From Pseudomonas sp. KUIN-1 (GTDB taxonomy: Bacteria > Pseudomonadota > Gammaproteobacteria > Pseudomonadales > Pseudomonadaceae), in the NCBI RefSeq assembly GCF_009176725.1, contig NZ_AP020337.1, positions 2,604,001 through 2,668,000 of the forward strand: a DNA stretch of 64,000 nt, given 5' to 3'. The position numbers and the translations under genes were made by a program. The notes beneath the pieces were generated by a model. That model ran no database searches. It was not told the origin of the DNA and saw nothing but the letters and a program-made list of their open reading frames with translations. Below are positions 7,583 through 17,191 of the stretch, piece after piece; within the stretch, counting starts at the first letter, position 1, and each line of letters begins with the position of its first letter.

Positions 7583-9472
7583 ATGCCCAATCCCATTCCC
7601 CTGAAAGACCACGAAAAAGAGACGCGGCTGGTCAATCAGCGTCTGATTGCCTGCGCAGTGCTGGTCGGCCTGCTGGCTGCCTGTCTGGTCGCACGCATGT
7701 ATTTCCTGCAGGTTACCGAGTTCGACTATCACTCAACCATTTCCGAAAACAACCGTGTTCACGTACTGCCGATCCCGCCCGAGCGCGGTTTGATCTTTGA
7801 CCGCAATGGCGAAGTGCTTGCCGACAATCGTCCCAGTTTCAACCTGACCCTGACGCGTGAGCGCGCTGGCGACTGGCACAAGGTGATCGATGAGCTGATG
7901 ACCCTGCTGGAATTGCCCGACGAAGACCGGATTCTGTTCGACAAGGAGCTTAAGCAGGTTCGTCACCCGTTCGAGCCGGCAACATTGCTCTATGAACTCA
8001 CCGAAGAGCAGATCGCCATTCTGGCGGTTAATCAGTACCTGCTGCCGGGTGTGGACGTGGCGGCGCAGTTCGTTCGTCATTATCCGTTGGGCGCCCATTT
8101 CGCTCATTCGATCGGCTACGTCGGGCGTATCAACGAAAAGGAAGCGGCGCACCTCGACAACGAGTATCGCGGCACACAGTCGATCGGCAAGACCGGTGTC
8201 GAGCGCTTCTACGAATCCGAGCTGCACGGCCACGTAGGCTATGAAGAGGTCGAAACCAATGCCCAGGGCCGCGTGCTGCGCGTGCTGAAACACACTGACC
8301 CGGTGCCCGGCAAGAACATCACTCTCACGCTGGACGCGCACTTGCAGGCCGCGGCGGAAAACGCGCTGGGTGATCGACGTGGTTCGGTGGTCGCACTGGA
8401 CCCGGAAACCGGCGACGTGCTGGCGATGGTCAGCAAACCCAGCTTTGACCCCAACCTGTTCGTCACCGGCATCAGCTTCAAACAATACGCGGCGCTGCGT
8501 GATTCCATTGATCGGCCACTGTTCAACCGTGTGCTGCGTGGCTTGTATGCGCCGGGCTCGACGGTCAAGCCGGAAGTGGCGATTGCCGGTCTCGACAGCG
8601 GCGTGGTGACGGCCTCGACAAAGGTCTTCGACCCCGGCTATTTCCAGTTGCCGGACTTCGACCACAAATACCGTAACTGGAACCACAGCGGCGATGGCTG
8701 GGTGGACATGGACACCGCGATCATGCGTTCCAATGACACTTATTTCTACACCGTGGCGCACAAGCTCGGCATCGACCGCCTGCACGACTACATGACCATG
8801 TTCGGCATCGGCCAGAAGGTGTCGCTGGACATGTTCGAGGAGTCTGCAGGGTTGATGCCGTCCCGGGAATGGAAGCGGGCCACGCGTCGCCAGGCATGGT
8901 TCCCTGGCGAAACGGTGATTCTCGGCATCGGCCAGGGCTACATGCAGGTCACGCCGTTGCAACTGGCCCAGGCCACGTCACTGATTGCCAGCAAGGGTGT
9001 CTGGCATCGACCGCACCTGGCGATGGAAGTCGGTGATACGGCGCCCGTTGACGAGCATCCGATGCCAAATATCGTGCTGCACGATCCCAACGAATGGAAT
9101 CAGGTCAATACCGGCATGCAGATGGTTATGCACGACCCGCGCGGCATTGCGCGGGATGCCGCCAAGGGCGCTCAGTACCGCATCGCCGGCAAAAGCGGTA
9201 CGGCGCAGGTGGTGGCTATCAAGCAGGGCGAGCGCTACAACCGTCTGAAGACTCTGGAGCGTAACCGTGACAACGCCTTGTTCGTGGGCTTTGCGCCAGC
9301 CGACCATCCCAAGATTGTCGTGTCGGTGACCATCGAGAACGGCGAGGCGGGTGGCCGGGTAGCAGGTCCTGTGGTGCGGGAGATTCTTGATGCCTGGCTG
9401 CTCGACAGCGAGGGCAAGCTCAAGCCGGAGTATGCGACACCCGCCAAGGCACCGGGCAACCCGCACGCCTGA
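7583..9472 (+). CDS. mrdA: Penicillin-binding protein 2 (transpeptidase, PBP2 family)
   Basis: A 629-residue monofunctional peptidoglycan transpeptidase of the PBP2 (elongasome) family, with an N-terminal membrane anchor (residues about 18-40), a dimerisation domain and a catalytic domain. Active-site motifs are complete: S326-T-V-K329, S383-N-D and K537-S-G. The ATG at 7583 is chosen because the cytosolic tail plus anchor then match PBP2 length; the frame is open further upstream. The gene stands alone, not next to rodA, rlpA or mltB where the main pseudomonad mrdA usually lies, so this may be a paralogue. Confidence 0.88.
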   Translation: MPNPIPLKDHEKETRLVNQRLIACAVLVGLLAACLVARMYFLQVTEFDYHSTISENNRVHVLPIPPERGLIFDRNGEVLADNRPSFNLTLTRERAGDWHKVIDELMTLLELPDEDRILFDKELKQVRHPFEPATLLYELTEEQIAILAVNQYLLPGVDVAAQFVRHYPLGAHFAHSIGYVGRINEKEAAHLDNEYRGTQSIGKTGVERFYESELHGHVGYEEVETNAQGRVLRVLKHTDPVPGKNITLTLDAHLQAAAENALGDRRGSVVALDPETGDVLAMVSKPSFDPNLFVTGISFKQYAALRDSIDRPLFNRVLRGLYAPGSTVKPEVAIAGLDSGVVTASTKVFDPGYFQLPDFDHKYRNWNHSGDGWVDMDTAIMRSNDTYFYTVAHKLGIDRLHDYMTMFGIGQKVSLDMFEESAGLMPSREWKRATRRQAWFPGETVILGIGQGYMQVTPLQLAQATSLIASKGVWHRPHLAMEVGDTAPVDEHPMPNIVLHDPNEWNQVNTGMQMVMHDPRGIARDAAKGAQYRIAGKSGTAQVVAIKQGERYNRLKTLERNRDNALFVGFAPADHPKIVVSVTIENGEAGGRVAGPVVREILDAWLLDSEGKLKPEYATPAKAPGNPHA

Positions 9473-9502
9473 TCAGCGTTTTAAAACGCTTGCCGAACGA
9501 CC

Positions 9503-9530
9503 GAGCCCTGAACAGGGCTCAGGTTTTCTG
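9503..9530 (+). terminator. Possible terminator after PBP2 gene
   Basis: GAGCCCT and AGGGCTC form a 7-base-pair stem with a four-base loop, followed by AGGTTTTCTG. It is placed 30 bases after the PBP2 stop. The U-tract is short, so termination may be weak. Confidence 0.45.
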
Positions 9531-9628
9531 AACTGTCGAGAATGCATCGGGTCGACCACAACAGGCGTGGCAGAGCGCTGCGCGCGTTTTACCGAATTCA
9601 TTATCATTGCCTCGACAAGGAACCCCGC

Positions 9629-11347
9629 ATGTCCAAGACCATTGCCGACCATCTCGCGCAAACCCTCGCAGCGGCAGGTGTTTCGCACATCTGGGGGGTG
9701 TCCGGTGACAGCCTCAACGGCCTGACCGACAGCCTGGAACGCACCGATTCGATTCGCTGGATGCACACCCGTCATGAAGAAGTCGCAGCCTTTGCTGCCG
9801 GTGCCCAGGCCGCGTCCAGCGGCAAGCTGGCGGTCTGCGCCGGCAGCTGCGGGCCGGGCAACCTGCACCTGATCAACGGCCTGTATGACTGCCACCGCAA
9901 CCGTGTACCGGTACTGGCAATTGCTGCGCATATTCCGTCCTCGGAAATCGGTCTGGATTACTTTCAGGAAACCCATCCGCAGGAGCTGTTCAAGGAGTGT
10001 AGCCACTTCGTCGAGCTGGTCAGCAACCCCGAGCAGTTCCCGCGCGTGCTGGAACGTGCCATGCGTGCCGCGATCAGCCAGAAAGGTGTGGCGGTGATTG
10101 TCTTGCCGGGCGACGTGGCGCTCAGCGACGCGCCGGATGTCGCGGCAAAATGGATCGAGGCTACAGCGCCCAAGGTCGTGCCTGCCGAAAACGACCTGCA
10201 GTCGATGGCCGACATGCTCAACGCTTCCAAAGCCGTCACGCTGCTGTGCGGTGCGGGTTGCGAGGGTGCCCACGAGCAGCTTCTGGCATTGGCGGATACG
10301 CTGGGCGCGCCGATCGTTCACGCATTGCGCGGCAAGCAGCACGTTGAGTACGACAACCCGTTCGACGTCGGCATGACCGGCCTGATCGGTTTCAGCTCCG
10401 GCTACCATGCCATGCTGTCCTGCGACACACTGGTGATTCTGGGCAGCAGCTTTCCGTACCGGAATTTCTACCCTGAAAAAGCCGACATCATCCAGATCGA
10501 CCTCGATCCGACCCAGCTTGGTCGCCGTACGCCGGTGGCGCTGGGTCTGGTTGGCGGGGTGCGGGAAACCCTTGAAGCGCTTCAGCCAAAACTGGAGCCG
10601 CATACCGATCGCCGTTTCCTCGACAAGGCCCTGAAGCATTACGCCAAGGCCCGGGAAGAACTGGACGAACTGGCCACCCCGACACCGGATGGCACGCCGA
10701 TTCACCCGCAGTACCTCACTCGACTGGTCGACGAGCAGGCGGATGCCGATGCGATCTTTACCGTCGACGTCGGTACGCCGACGCTGTGGGCTGCGCGCTA
10801 TCTGCACATGAACGGCAAGCGCAGTCTGCTCGGCTCGTTCAACCACGGCTCGATGGCCAATGCCTTGCCACAGGCTTTAGGGGCCAAGGCTGAACATCCG
10901 GATCGTCAGGTCATCGCCCTGTGTGGCGACGGCGGCCTGTCGATGTTGCTGGGCGACCTCCTGAGCATTCGTCAGCTGAACCTGCCTATCAAGATGGTGG
11001 TGTTCAACAACAGCTCGCTGGGCTTTGTCGACATGGAAATGAAAGCCAGTGGTTATGTGCCGCACGGCACTGATCTGCATGAAACCAACTTCGCCGGGAT
11101 TGCCCTGGGCGCAGGCATTCTGGGCCTGCGTGTCGAGAACGCCGAAGAGCTGCCCGCCGCCTTGCGCAAGGCGTTCGATCATCCCGGTCCAGTGCTGATC
11201 GACGTTGTCACCGCCAAGCAGGAGCTGGGCATTCCACCGAAAATCAAGCTGGCACAGGCCAGGGGCTTCAGTCTGTACATGATGCGCGCGATCATGAGCG
11301 GACGCGGCAGTGAAGTGCTGGAACTGGCGAAAACCAACCTGCGTTAA
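9629..11347 (+). CDS. poxB: Pyruvate dehydrogenase (quinone) PoxB
   Basis: A 572-residue thiamine-diphosphate flavoenzyme, exactly the E. coli PoxB length, oxidising pyruvate to acetate and CO2 with electron transfer to ubiquinone at the membrane. The catalytic Glu of the N-terminal ThDP domain lies in [14 protein letters not shown]; the ThDP/Mg motif GDGGLSM...NNSSLGF is in the C-terminal domain. The C-terminal tail contains the amphipathic region for membrane binding. The start is the ATG at 9629 with AAGGA upstream. A strong terminator follows at 11460. Confidence 0.93.
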   Translation: MSKTIADHLAQTLAAAGVSHIWGVSGDSLNGLTDSLERTDSIRWMHTRHEEVAAFAAGAQAASSGKLAVCAGSCGPGNLHLINGLYDCHRNRVPVLAIAAHIPSSEIGLDYFQETHPQELFKECSHFVELVSNPEQFPRVLERAMRAAISQKGVAVIVLPGDVALSDAPDVAAKWIEATAPKVVPAENDLQSMADMLNASKAVTLLCGAGCEGAHEQLLALADTLGAPIVHALRGKQHVEYDNPFDVGMTGLIGFSSGYHAMLSCDTLVILGSSFPYRNFYPEKADIIQIDLDPTQLGRRTPVALGLVGGVRETLEALQPKLEPHTDRRFLDKALKHYAKAREELDELATPTPDGTPIHPQYLTRLVDEQADADAIFTVDVGTPTLWAARYLHMNGKRSLLGSFNHGSMANALPQALGAKAEHPDRQVIALCGDGGLSMLLGDLLSIRQLNLPIKMVVFNNSSLGFVDMEMKASGYVPHGTDLHETNFAGIALGAGILGLRVENAEELPAALRKAFDHPGPVLIDVVTAKQELGIPPKIKLAQARGFSLYMMRAIMSGRGSEVLELAKTNLR

Positions 11348-11459
11348 TACATTATAAAAACGTATGGGATGAATAGAAAAAGTTGCAACTTCTATCCACC
11401 GAGATTGTCGTCGCTGTTACAGGTGATACGCTCGGTGTCTTTATATTTCCCTTCTCATC

Positions 11460-11486
11460 ATGACCGCCCAAGGCGGTCATTTCTTT
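11460..11486 (+). terminator. Rho-independent terminator of poxB
   Basis: A perfect 9-base-pair stem ATGACCGCC/GGCGGTCAT with loop CAA, followed by TTCTTT. The rest of the 11348-11717 gap holds only the presumed promoter of the chemoreceptor gene; no other gene is seen in it. Confidence 0.85.
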
Positions 11487-11717
11487 GTGGATCCAAACTT
11501 CGCTCACTCTGTGCTTATTGAGTTCGCTATTTGAACTAACAAATTCAAATAGTGGGTAAAGCTTCCCGGCAGACAGCCGAGACAGTGATACGGGAGCAAG
11601 ACCGGCTACGGCAGGCTGATTACCGAACAGTCCCTGGCGACAAAAAAACGTCGACGCTACAGAACGTTACGCCCTGGATATTCTTTATAGAAAAGTCTGC
11701 ATGTCATGAGGTCTGCA

Positions 11718-13679
11718 ATGCTTAGAAATGCTCCTTTGAGTATGAAACTGCTGCTTATTTTAATATTCCCCCTATTGGGCTTCCTGGCCTTCGCAGGTCT
11801 GTTCGTTGCTGACAAAAGCGAAAATCTCGGTGATATGAGGCGCGCGGTGACAGCCACCGCGGTTGCACAGAAACTGAGTAACGTGGTCACCACCATTCAG
11901 CGTGAGCGCGGCGCCAGCGGCGTGTTTCTGGGCAGCGGCGGCAAGTCCATGCAGGATAAGCTGAAGGCCTTTCGTCAGGAAACCGACAAGGCGATAAGCG
12001 AGATGCGCACCCAGTCGACCGACGGTATTCCCAGCCCCGACAAAGTCTACCGCGCACTGGATGACCTGACCGCGCTGCGCCTCAAGATCGATACGCTGGG
12101 GATCAACAACACCGAGTCCTCTACGCGGTTCACCGACGTTATCAAAACACTCGTCGGGTTCTCCTATTCGCTGGAAGCGAGTATCGAAGATCCGGAAATA
12201 CTGCGTGGCCTGAGTTCGCTCAACCAGTTCGTGGATATGAAGGAGCGTGCCGGTCGCGAGCGCGTACTGCTCGTTCAGGCGTTCAACCAGAACCGCTTTG
12301 ATGCGCCACTGTTATCGCGCTTCAGTCGTAACCTCGGAGAGTTCTCCGGCTACCTCGAAGCCTTTCAACGCTGGTCCCCTGAAGTATTCAAGACCAAACT
12401 CAATGATGTCATGCAGCAGCCGGGCTCGCTGGAAGTGGCCCGCTTGCAACGTCTGGGCTTCGATACCCCGATGGGTGATCCGCTCAACGTCAAGCCGGAA
12501 GACTGGTTCAACCTTTCCACCGCACGTATCGACATGATGGCCAATGTAGAAGCAGAGCTTGGCCAGAACGTCGTCGGCCTGGCAACGGATGCGCGCAGCT
12601 CCGCTCAAAGCAGCCTGTACGTGGCGGTTGCCATCGTTGTCCTGATGCTGATCGTGGTGCTGTGGCTGGCGTCGGTGATCATCCGCAACATCAAGGTTGC
12701 GGTTGTCGATGTGAACCGCACGCTGATGGCACTTTCCACTCGCGACCTGACCGCGCGGACCCGCTATATCGGCAAGGATGAGTTTGGCGAGATCTCACGC
12801 AATCTTGACAACATGGCGCATCAGATCAGTGAGGTTATCAGCGAAATCGGCAGCGCCACGGCGCAGGTTGCCACCGCTGCCGAACAGTCTTCCGCAGTGG
12901 CGTTGCAAACCAATCAGAACGTGGCGCAACAACGCCAGGGCACTGATCAGGTCGCCACTGCCATCAGCGAGATGAGCGCCACGGTCAAGGATGTAGCACG
13001 CAGCACCACCGACGCGGCCGAGATGTCGCAGCGCGTCAACAGCAGCACCGTGCAGGGCAAGACCGAAATCGACAACACCATCGGCCTGATACAGGAGCTC
13101 TCGGTGCAGGCTGAAGAGACTTCTCGGATCATTGACGAGCTCAAGGGCGAGAGCAACTCGATCTCCTCGGTGCTTGATGTCATCCGTGGCGTCGCCGACC
13201 AGACCAACCTGCTGGCGCTCAATGCAGCCATCGAGGCTGCACGTGCCGGCGAGCAGGGGCGTGGTTTCGCGGTGGTGGCCGACGAAGTACGCAATCTGGC
13301 CAAGAAGACTCAGGACTCTACCGTCAGCATCCAGAAAATGATCGCCAACCTGCAGTCCGGCTCGGAACGCGCTGCCGCGTCGATGCAGGAAACCCTGGGC
13401 AAGGCGCAGGAGGGTGCCAGCAACGTCGTGCGCGCTGGCGAACTGCTGGAAGAAATCGCCGAAGGCATCGCGACCATCAGCGACCGCAACATCCAGGTCG
13501 CTTCGGCCGCTGAAGAACAAAGCCTGGTGGCCGAGGAGATCCACCGTAACGTCGACGACATCAACTCGCTGGTCATCCAGGTCAGTGCCGGTGCCGAGCA
13601 GACTGCCGTCACCAGTCGCGAACTCGCGCGTCTGGCGGAGCACCAGCAGGGGTTGGTCGGTCGCTTCAAGGTGAGCTGA
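11718..13679 (+). CDS. Methyl-accepting chemotaxis protein with NIT-type sensor domain
   Basis: A 653-residue chemoreceptor. One membrane helix (residues about 9-29) precedes a large helical sensor with the pattern of the NIT domain ([23 protein letters not shown]... and [15 protein letters not shown]), which senses nitrate/nitrite in studied relatives. A second membrane helix (about 300-320), a HAMP domain and the signalling domain with the hairpin tip [28 protein letters not shown] follow. The ATG at 11718 is chosen because GAGG lies 6 bases upstream; 11706 is also possible. The ligand is inferred from the domain only. Confidence 0.88.
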   Translation: MLRNAPLSMKLLLILIFPLLGFLAFAGLFVADKSENLGDMRRAVTATAVAQKLSNVVTTIQRERGASGVFLGSGGKSMQDKLKAFRQETDKAISEMRTQSTDGIPSPDKVYRALDDLTALRLKIDTLGINNTESSTRFTDVIKTLVGFSYSLEASIEDPEILRGLSSLNQFVDMKERAGRERVLLVQAFNQNRFDAPLLSRFSRNLGEFSGYLEAFQRWSPEVFKTKLNDVMQQPGSLEVARLQRLGFDTPMGDPLNVKPEDWFNLSTARIDMMANVEAELGQNVVGLATDARSSAQSSLYVAVAIVVLMLIVVLWLASVIIRNIKVAVVDVNRTLMALSTRDLTARTRYIGKDEFGEISRNLDNMAHQISEVISEIGSATAQVATAAEQSSAVALQTNQNVAQQRQGTDQVATAISEMSATVKDVARSTTDAAEMSQRVNSSTVQGKTEIDNTIGLIQELSVQAEETSRIIDELKGESNSISSVLDVIRGVADQTNLLALNAAIEAARAGEQGRGFAVVADEVRNLAKKTQDSTVSIQKMIANLQSGSERAAASMQETLGKAQEGASNVVRAGELLEEIAEGIATISDRNIQVASAAEEQSLVAEEIHRNVDDINSLVIQVSAGAEQTAVTSRELARLAEHQQGLVGRFKVS

Positions 13680-13702
13680 CAGCAAGCTGTTTGTGTATTG
13701 TG

Positions 13703-13739
13703 AAAAGGCCTGGAAGCGAAAGTTTTCAGGCCTTTTTGT
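13703..13739 (+). terminator. Rho-independent terminator of the chemoreceptor gene
   Basis: AAAAGGCCTG and CAGGCCTTTT form a 10-base-pair stem with a U-rich end, 24 bases after the stop codon. Confidence 0.85.
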
Positions 13740-13840
13740 TGGTCTGCGGATACTGTCGTGCCGCGGTCTCTGATCACCATCGATAGTCCGTCAGCCATGA
13801 CCCTTCAGTCACCTTTTCACGTAACCCCACGTCCCGCTTA

Positions 13841-13878
13841 CGATTATGTAGTGACTAAAAATAATCACTACATAATCG
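13841..13878. repeat. Perfect 14-base inverted repeat of unknown role
   Basis: CGATTATGTAGTGA is followed after 10 bases by its exact reverse complement. It lies inside a 618-base stretch (13680-14297) without a convincing gene. There is no U-tract, so it is not a simple terminator. The remainder of the gap shows a few short open frames (for example 14065-14142) that may be decayed coding sequence, but nothing I can name. Confidence 0.6.
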
Positions 13879-14297
13879 TTGACGCACTCCATTTGCCCTT
13901 GCATTATGCAGCTGTCTCCCTGATCGGGAGCGCTGCAAAAGGTGTGATGAACAGGCTCGGCAAGCCGTCGAGATGTTCCCGGATGTAGGCTGCCCACAAG
14001 GCAGATTGATGGAGCTGAACTGGCATTTGTCGTCGATAAGGGCGAGAAGCTGGCGAAATGTCCTCATGATGCTTGTAACGGATCGATTGCCGATCCTGGG
14101 CCGGGTCTTTGGGTTTCGTGACTTCTTCTCTCTACGCTGATGCCGTTGTGTAGCGGCTCTTCATCAAGGCTACCTGCATGTCCTTGAGGGCTGGAACGGT
14201 ATTCAACGCACACTCAATCGTGTTGCGTTGCTGAAGTTCTGGCGCATGAACTTGATGTATCAATTATCGAACAGTCTATGAGCGAAGGGGCATCAAC

Positions 14298-14615
14298 ATG
14301 AATATTAACACACAACCGACTATTGATGAACTGGCTCGTCTGTTTGCTGCGTGCAAAGACACGCTGGATAACCATATCGTCTGGGTGGCCGAGTCCGGTG
14401 AAGTGCGCGTCGACGCCATGTCGCCGTTCACGCAAGAGCACGAGTTTCGTGATGCGCACCCGCAACTGCGCGCATCCCTGAAGATGTTCCGTCGTGGCCA
14501 GGGTTATGTCGGCAAGAAAGCCGCTGCCGATCGTGCCTACATGGAGAACACGCTGCAGGCGTTGAAAGGTGAGTGGCAGAAGACTCGTCGGCAGGCGCAT
14601 TCGCAGGTTGCCTGA
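14298..14615 (+). CDS. Conserved-looking hypothetical protein
   Basis: A 105-residue soluble protein, basic at the C-terminus, with AAGGGG upstream of the ATG and a strong terminator after it. It has no signal peptide or membrane segment. The composition is helical in the second half (AYMENTLQALKGEWQKTRRQA). I do not recognise a family. Confidence 0.65.
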   Translation: MNINTQPTIDELARLFAACKDTLDNHIVWVAESGEVRVDAMSPFTQEHEFRDAHPQLRASLKMFRRGQGYVGKKAAADRAYMENTLQALKGEWQKTRRQAHSQVA

Positions 14616-14635
14616 TCAGGTCATCGCATGTCTTG

Positions 14636-14671
14636 AAGCCTGTTTCCGACCGCGATCGGGAACAGGCTTTT
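14636..14671 (+). terminator. Rho-independent terminator
   Basis: AAGCCTGTT and AACAGGCTT, extended inward by further pairs around CCGA/TCGG, form a long hairpin ending in TTTT, 20 bases after the stop of the 14298 gene. Confidence 0.85.
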
Positions 14672-14819
14672 TGGTTTTCGGCATCGAGAGGGCGAAGACC
14701 TTATCGGTTGTACAAAGTGATTTTGCTGGTATAGATTCCGGGAGTGAGTCAGTGCATCTGACTCGTCTCATTCCCAGCCTGCCATTGAAGTCGTGGCAGT
14801 GCCTATACAGAGGTTGCCG

Positions 14820-15338
14820 ATGCGTGCGCCACGATGGTTATGGTTGGTGATGTTGCTCAGCGCCGGGGCTTCGGCGGATTGGCGTGAGGCATTGCCCAAT
14901 GCTCAGGTCGTCGGCGGCGGAGACCTTAGTCTGTTCGGCTTTCGTGTCTATACCGCCAGGTTGCTCAGCCCGGTCAAACCTTTCGTGGCAGACGCGCCAC
15001 TGGCACTTGAACTGACTTACCATCGCGACATTGACCGGGAAGATCTGGTCGATGCCAGTATCGATGAGATCAAACGTATTTCCGGCTCGAAGGTGACCGA
15101 ACAGCAACTGACTGAATGGCGTCAGCAGATGGACCAGTCATTTGTCGACGTCCAGCCCGGCATGAAGATTACCGGCGTCTACCTGCCTGGCCGCGAAGCG
15201 CGGTTTTATGTTGGCGACAAGCTCCAGCATGTGGTGCCCGACAGCCAGTTCGCCAAGGCTTTCTTTTCCATCTGGCTTGATCCGAAAACCCGTAACCCAG
15301 AACTTCGCGAGCAGTTGCTCGGCAGTACCGGCTCATGA
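14820..15338 (+). CDS. Chalcone isomerase-like periplasmic protein
   Basis: Starting at the ATG at 14820 (AGAGG upstream) the product is 172 residues with a signal peptide (MRAPRWLWLVMLLSAGASA). The mature part has the bacterial chalcone-isomerase-like pattern: GFRVYTARL, LELTYHRDI, FFSIWLDPKT near the end. In bacteria these proteins are not flavonoid enzymes; their role is unknown. The gene is followed after 17 bases by a lipoprotein gene of the DUF3833 family, and the two are commonly adjacent in pseudomonads as I recall, suggesting one envelope-related operon. Confidence 0.82.
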   Translation: MRAPRWLWLVMLLSAGASADWREALPNAQVVGGGDLSLFGFRVYTARLLSPVKPFVADAPLALELTYHRDIDREDLVDASIDEIKRISGSKVTEQQLTEWRQQMDQSFVDVQPGMKITGVYLPGREARFYVGDKLQHVVPDSQFAKAFFSIWLDPKTRNPELREQLLGSTGS

Positions 15339-15355
15339 CCCATCAAGGAGGGCGC

Positions 15356-15889
15356 ATGCTGAGAAAGTGGATGTTGATGCTGTGTGTGGGGCTTGTACTG
15401 AGCGGCTGCGGTGGTGTGCCGGTAACCCGTTACAGTCAGGAAGCGCCGAAGCTTGATCTGCGCCAGTACTTCACCGGACGTGTCGAAGCCTGGGGAATGT
15501 TTCAAAAACGCTCCGGTGAAGTCACCAAGCGTTTTACTGTGGTGATCGACGGGCACAGTGAAGGCGAAGTGCTGGTCATGCACGAAGCGTTCAGCTACAG
15601 CGATGGTACCAAACAGGTCCGGGAGTGGCGCTTGCGTCCCGATGGTCCGGGGCGCTGGAAGGGTACGGCTGGTGATGTGGTCGGCGAGGCCTATGGCGAA
15701 GTGTCGGGCAACAGCTTCCACTGGAACTATGTGCTCAGGTTGCCGGTGGATGGCACCGAGTATGACGTGAGCCTGGATGACTGGATGTACCTGATCGACG
15801 AGAAGACCATGGCCAATCGTTCGTCGATGACCAAGCTGGGTGTCGAAGTCGGGCAGATCACTTTGTTCTTTCGCAAGGCCGGCAAATAA
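15356..15889 (+). CDS. DUF3833 family lipoprotein
   Basis: A 177-residue lipoprotein. The ATG at 15356 has a perfect AAGGAGG site; an upstream start at 15335 would overlap the previous gene. The signal peptide ends in the lipobox LSGC, so the mature protein starts at that Cys. The body has the DUF3833 features: a G-x-V-E-A-W-G start, W-R-x-x-PDG, and a C-terminal DDWMYLIDE...N-R-x-x-MTK-G-VEVG pattern. It is probably an envelope protein acting with the chalcone-isomerase-like neighbour; its function is unknown. Confidence 0.85.
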   Translation: MLRKWMLMLCVGLVLSGCGGVPVTRYSQEAPKLDLRQYFTGRVEAWGMFQKRSGEVTKRFTVVIDGHSEGEVLVMHEAFSYSDGTKQVREWRLRPDGPGRWKGTAGDVVGEAYGEVSGNSFHWNYVLRLPVDGTEYDVSLDDWMYLIDEKTMANRSSMTKLGVEVGQITLFFRKAGK

Positions 15890-15892
15890 ATA

Positions 15893-15910
15893 ACGCCTCG
15901 TATGAGGCGT
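15893..15910 (-). terminator. Terminator between convergent DUF3833 and moaA genes
   Basis: ACGCCTC-gtat-GAGGCGT. On the minus strand the stem is followed by TTATTTATTT, so it suits moaA best; on the plus strand only a weak U-run follows. Confidence 0.65.
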
Positions 15911-15928
15911 CATCCTTCAGGGCGGCGG

Positions 15929-16927
15929 TCAGCCGCCCGTCATATTCATGAAGCGCACCACCTGCACGCCATCGTCGTGGGTGAAGTTGTGGCTCCACGG
16001 CTTGAGCTGCATGGCGTCGATGATGGCTTTTTCGAGTTTTTCCGGCTGGCCGGGATTGGCGCGCAGTACCGCTTTCAAATCCACGGAATGCTCGTTGCCC
16101 AGGCACAGCAGCAAGCGACCTTCAACGGTCATGCGCACGCGGTTGCAGGTGCCGCAGAAGTTATGGCTGTGCGGGGAAATGAAGCCAATGCGAATTTCCG
16201 GTGCCTCGGCCAGACGCCAGTAGCGCGATGGCCCCTGAGTCGAGTCAGTGGAAGGCACCAGCGTGTAACGTTCGGCGATGCGTTCGCGCACCTGATCGCT
16301 GGAGTAGAAGGACTCGGCGCGGCTGTGTTCGCTGATGATGCCCAGCGGCATTTCTTCGATGAACGAGACGTCCAGGTTGCGATCGATGGCGAACGCCAGC
16401 AGGTCGTTGATCTCATCATCGTTGCGGCCGTGCATCACTACGCAGTTGAGCTTGGTGTGCACAAAACCGGCGGCGTTGGCGGCATCGATACCGGCAATTA
16501 CCTTGTGCAGATCGCCTGTGCGGGTCAGCTCGCGGAAACGCTGCGGGTCAAGGCTGTCCAGGCTGATGTTCAGGCGCGTCACGCCGGCCTCGAACAGCGG
16601 GGCAGCCAGTTTGTCCAGCTGCGAACCGTTGGTGGTCATGCACAGTTCGCGCAGGCCGGGCAGGGCGGCGATCTTTTCACAAAGCCCCACCACGCCTGCA
16701 CGTACCAGCGGCTCACCACCGGTCAGACGAATCTTGCGCGTGCCCAGTGCCACGAAGCGCTCGGCCACCTGGAGGATCTCCTCCAGCGACAGAATCTGTT
16801 GCCGAGGCAGAAACGTCATCTCTTCGGCCATGCAGTACACGCAGCGAAAATCACAGCGGTCGGTGACCGACATGCGCAGATAATCGACTTTACGTGCAAA
16901 GCGGTCCATCAGGACGGGTTCTGACAT
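15929..16927 (-). CDS. moaA: GTP 3',8-cyclase MoaA
   Basis: A 332-residue radical-SAM enzyme for the first step of molybdenum cofactor synthesis. The N-terminal cluster motif CDFRCVYC (C-x3-C-x2-C) binds the SAM [4Fe-4S] cluster; LTGGEPL follows; the C-terminal second cluster motif CGTCNRVR with a later Cys (LLLCLGN) is present, and the protein ends in the essential GG. No other moa gene is adjacent, as often in pseudomonads. I see no Moco riboswitch in the 264 bases upstream. Confidence 0.95.
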   Translation of the reverse strand: MSEPVLMDRFARKVDYLRMSVTDRCDFRCVYCMAEEMTFLPRQQILSLEEILQVAERFVALGTRKIRLTGGEPLVRAGVVGLCEKIAALPGLRELCMTTNGSQLDKLAAPLFEAGVTRLNISLDSLDPQRFRELTRTGDLHKVIAGIDAANAAGFVHTKLNCVVMHGRNDDEINDLLAFAIDRNLDVSFIEEMPLGIISEHSRAESFYSSDQVRERIAERYTLVPSTDSTQGPSRYWRLAEAPEIRIGFISPHSHNFCGTCNRVRMTVEGRLLLCLGNEHSVDLKAVLRANPGQPEKLEKAIIDAMQLKPWSHNFTHDDGVQVVRFMNMTGG

Positions 16928-17191
16928 TTCACCTTCTAAATAATCAAGTGGGCTGTATTACCGGATTTGGAGGCCAGTGCTTTACAAGGGTTCAGCCAAA
17001 TTGCAGTGTGCCGATTTCAGGCCTGATCGCAGGCTGGCAATGTGCCCTGTACGGATTACAGAGTAGCTGCGCGCATCGCCGTTTGCATCGGCTGGATGAC
17101 GCCACGCTAACCGAGTCGAAATGCCGCAGTCCAATTGCTTGTTCCAATACCCTCATCGACACGCTCTATGGCGCTTTGCCTTGATGGCCGA

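Noticed and set aside
7733..8962. 409-codon minus-strand frame opposite the PBP2 gene
   Set aside because: Shadow of a gene with intact catalytic motifs; no ribosome site or family pattern.
9473..10846. 457-codon minus-strand frame opposite poxB
   Set aside because: Antisense shadow typical of GC-rich coding DNA.
16928..17191. Molybdenum-cofactor riboswitch upstream of moaA
   Set aside because: No stem and loop pattern of the known Moco motif was recognised.
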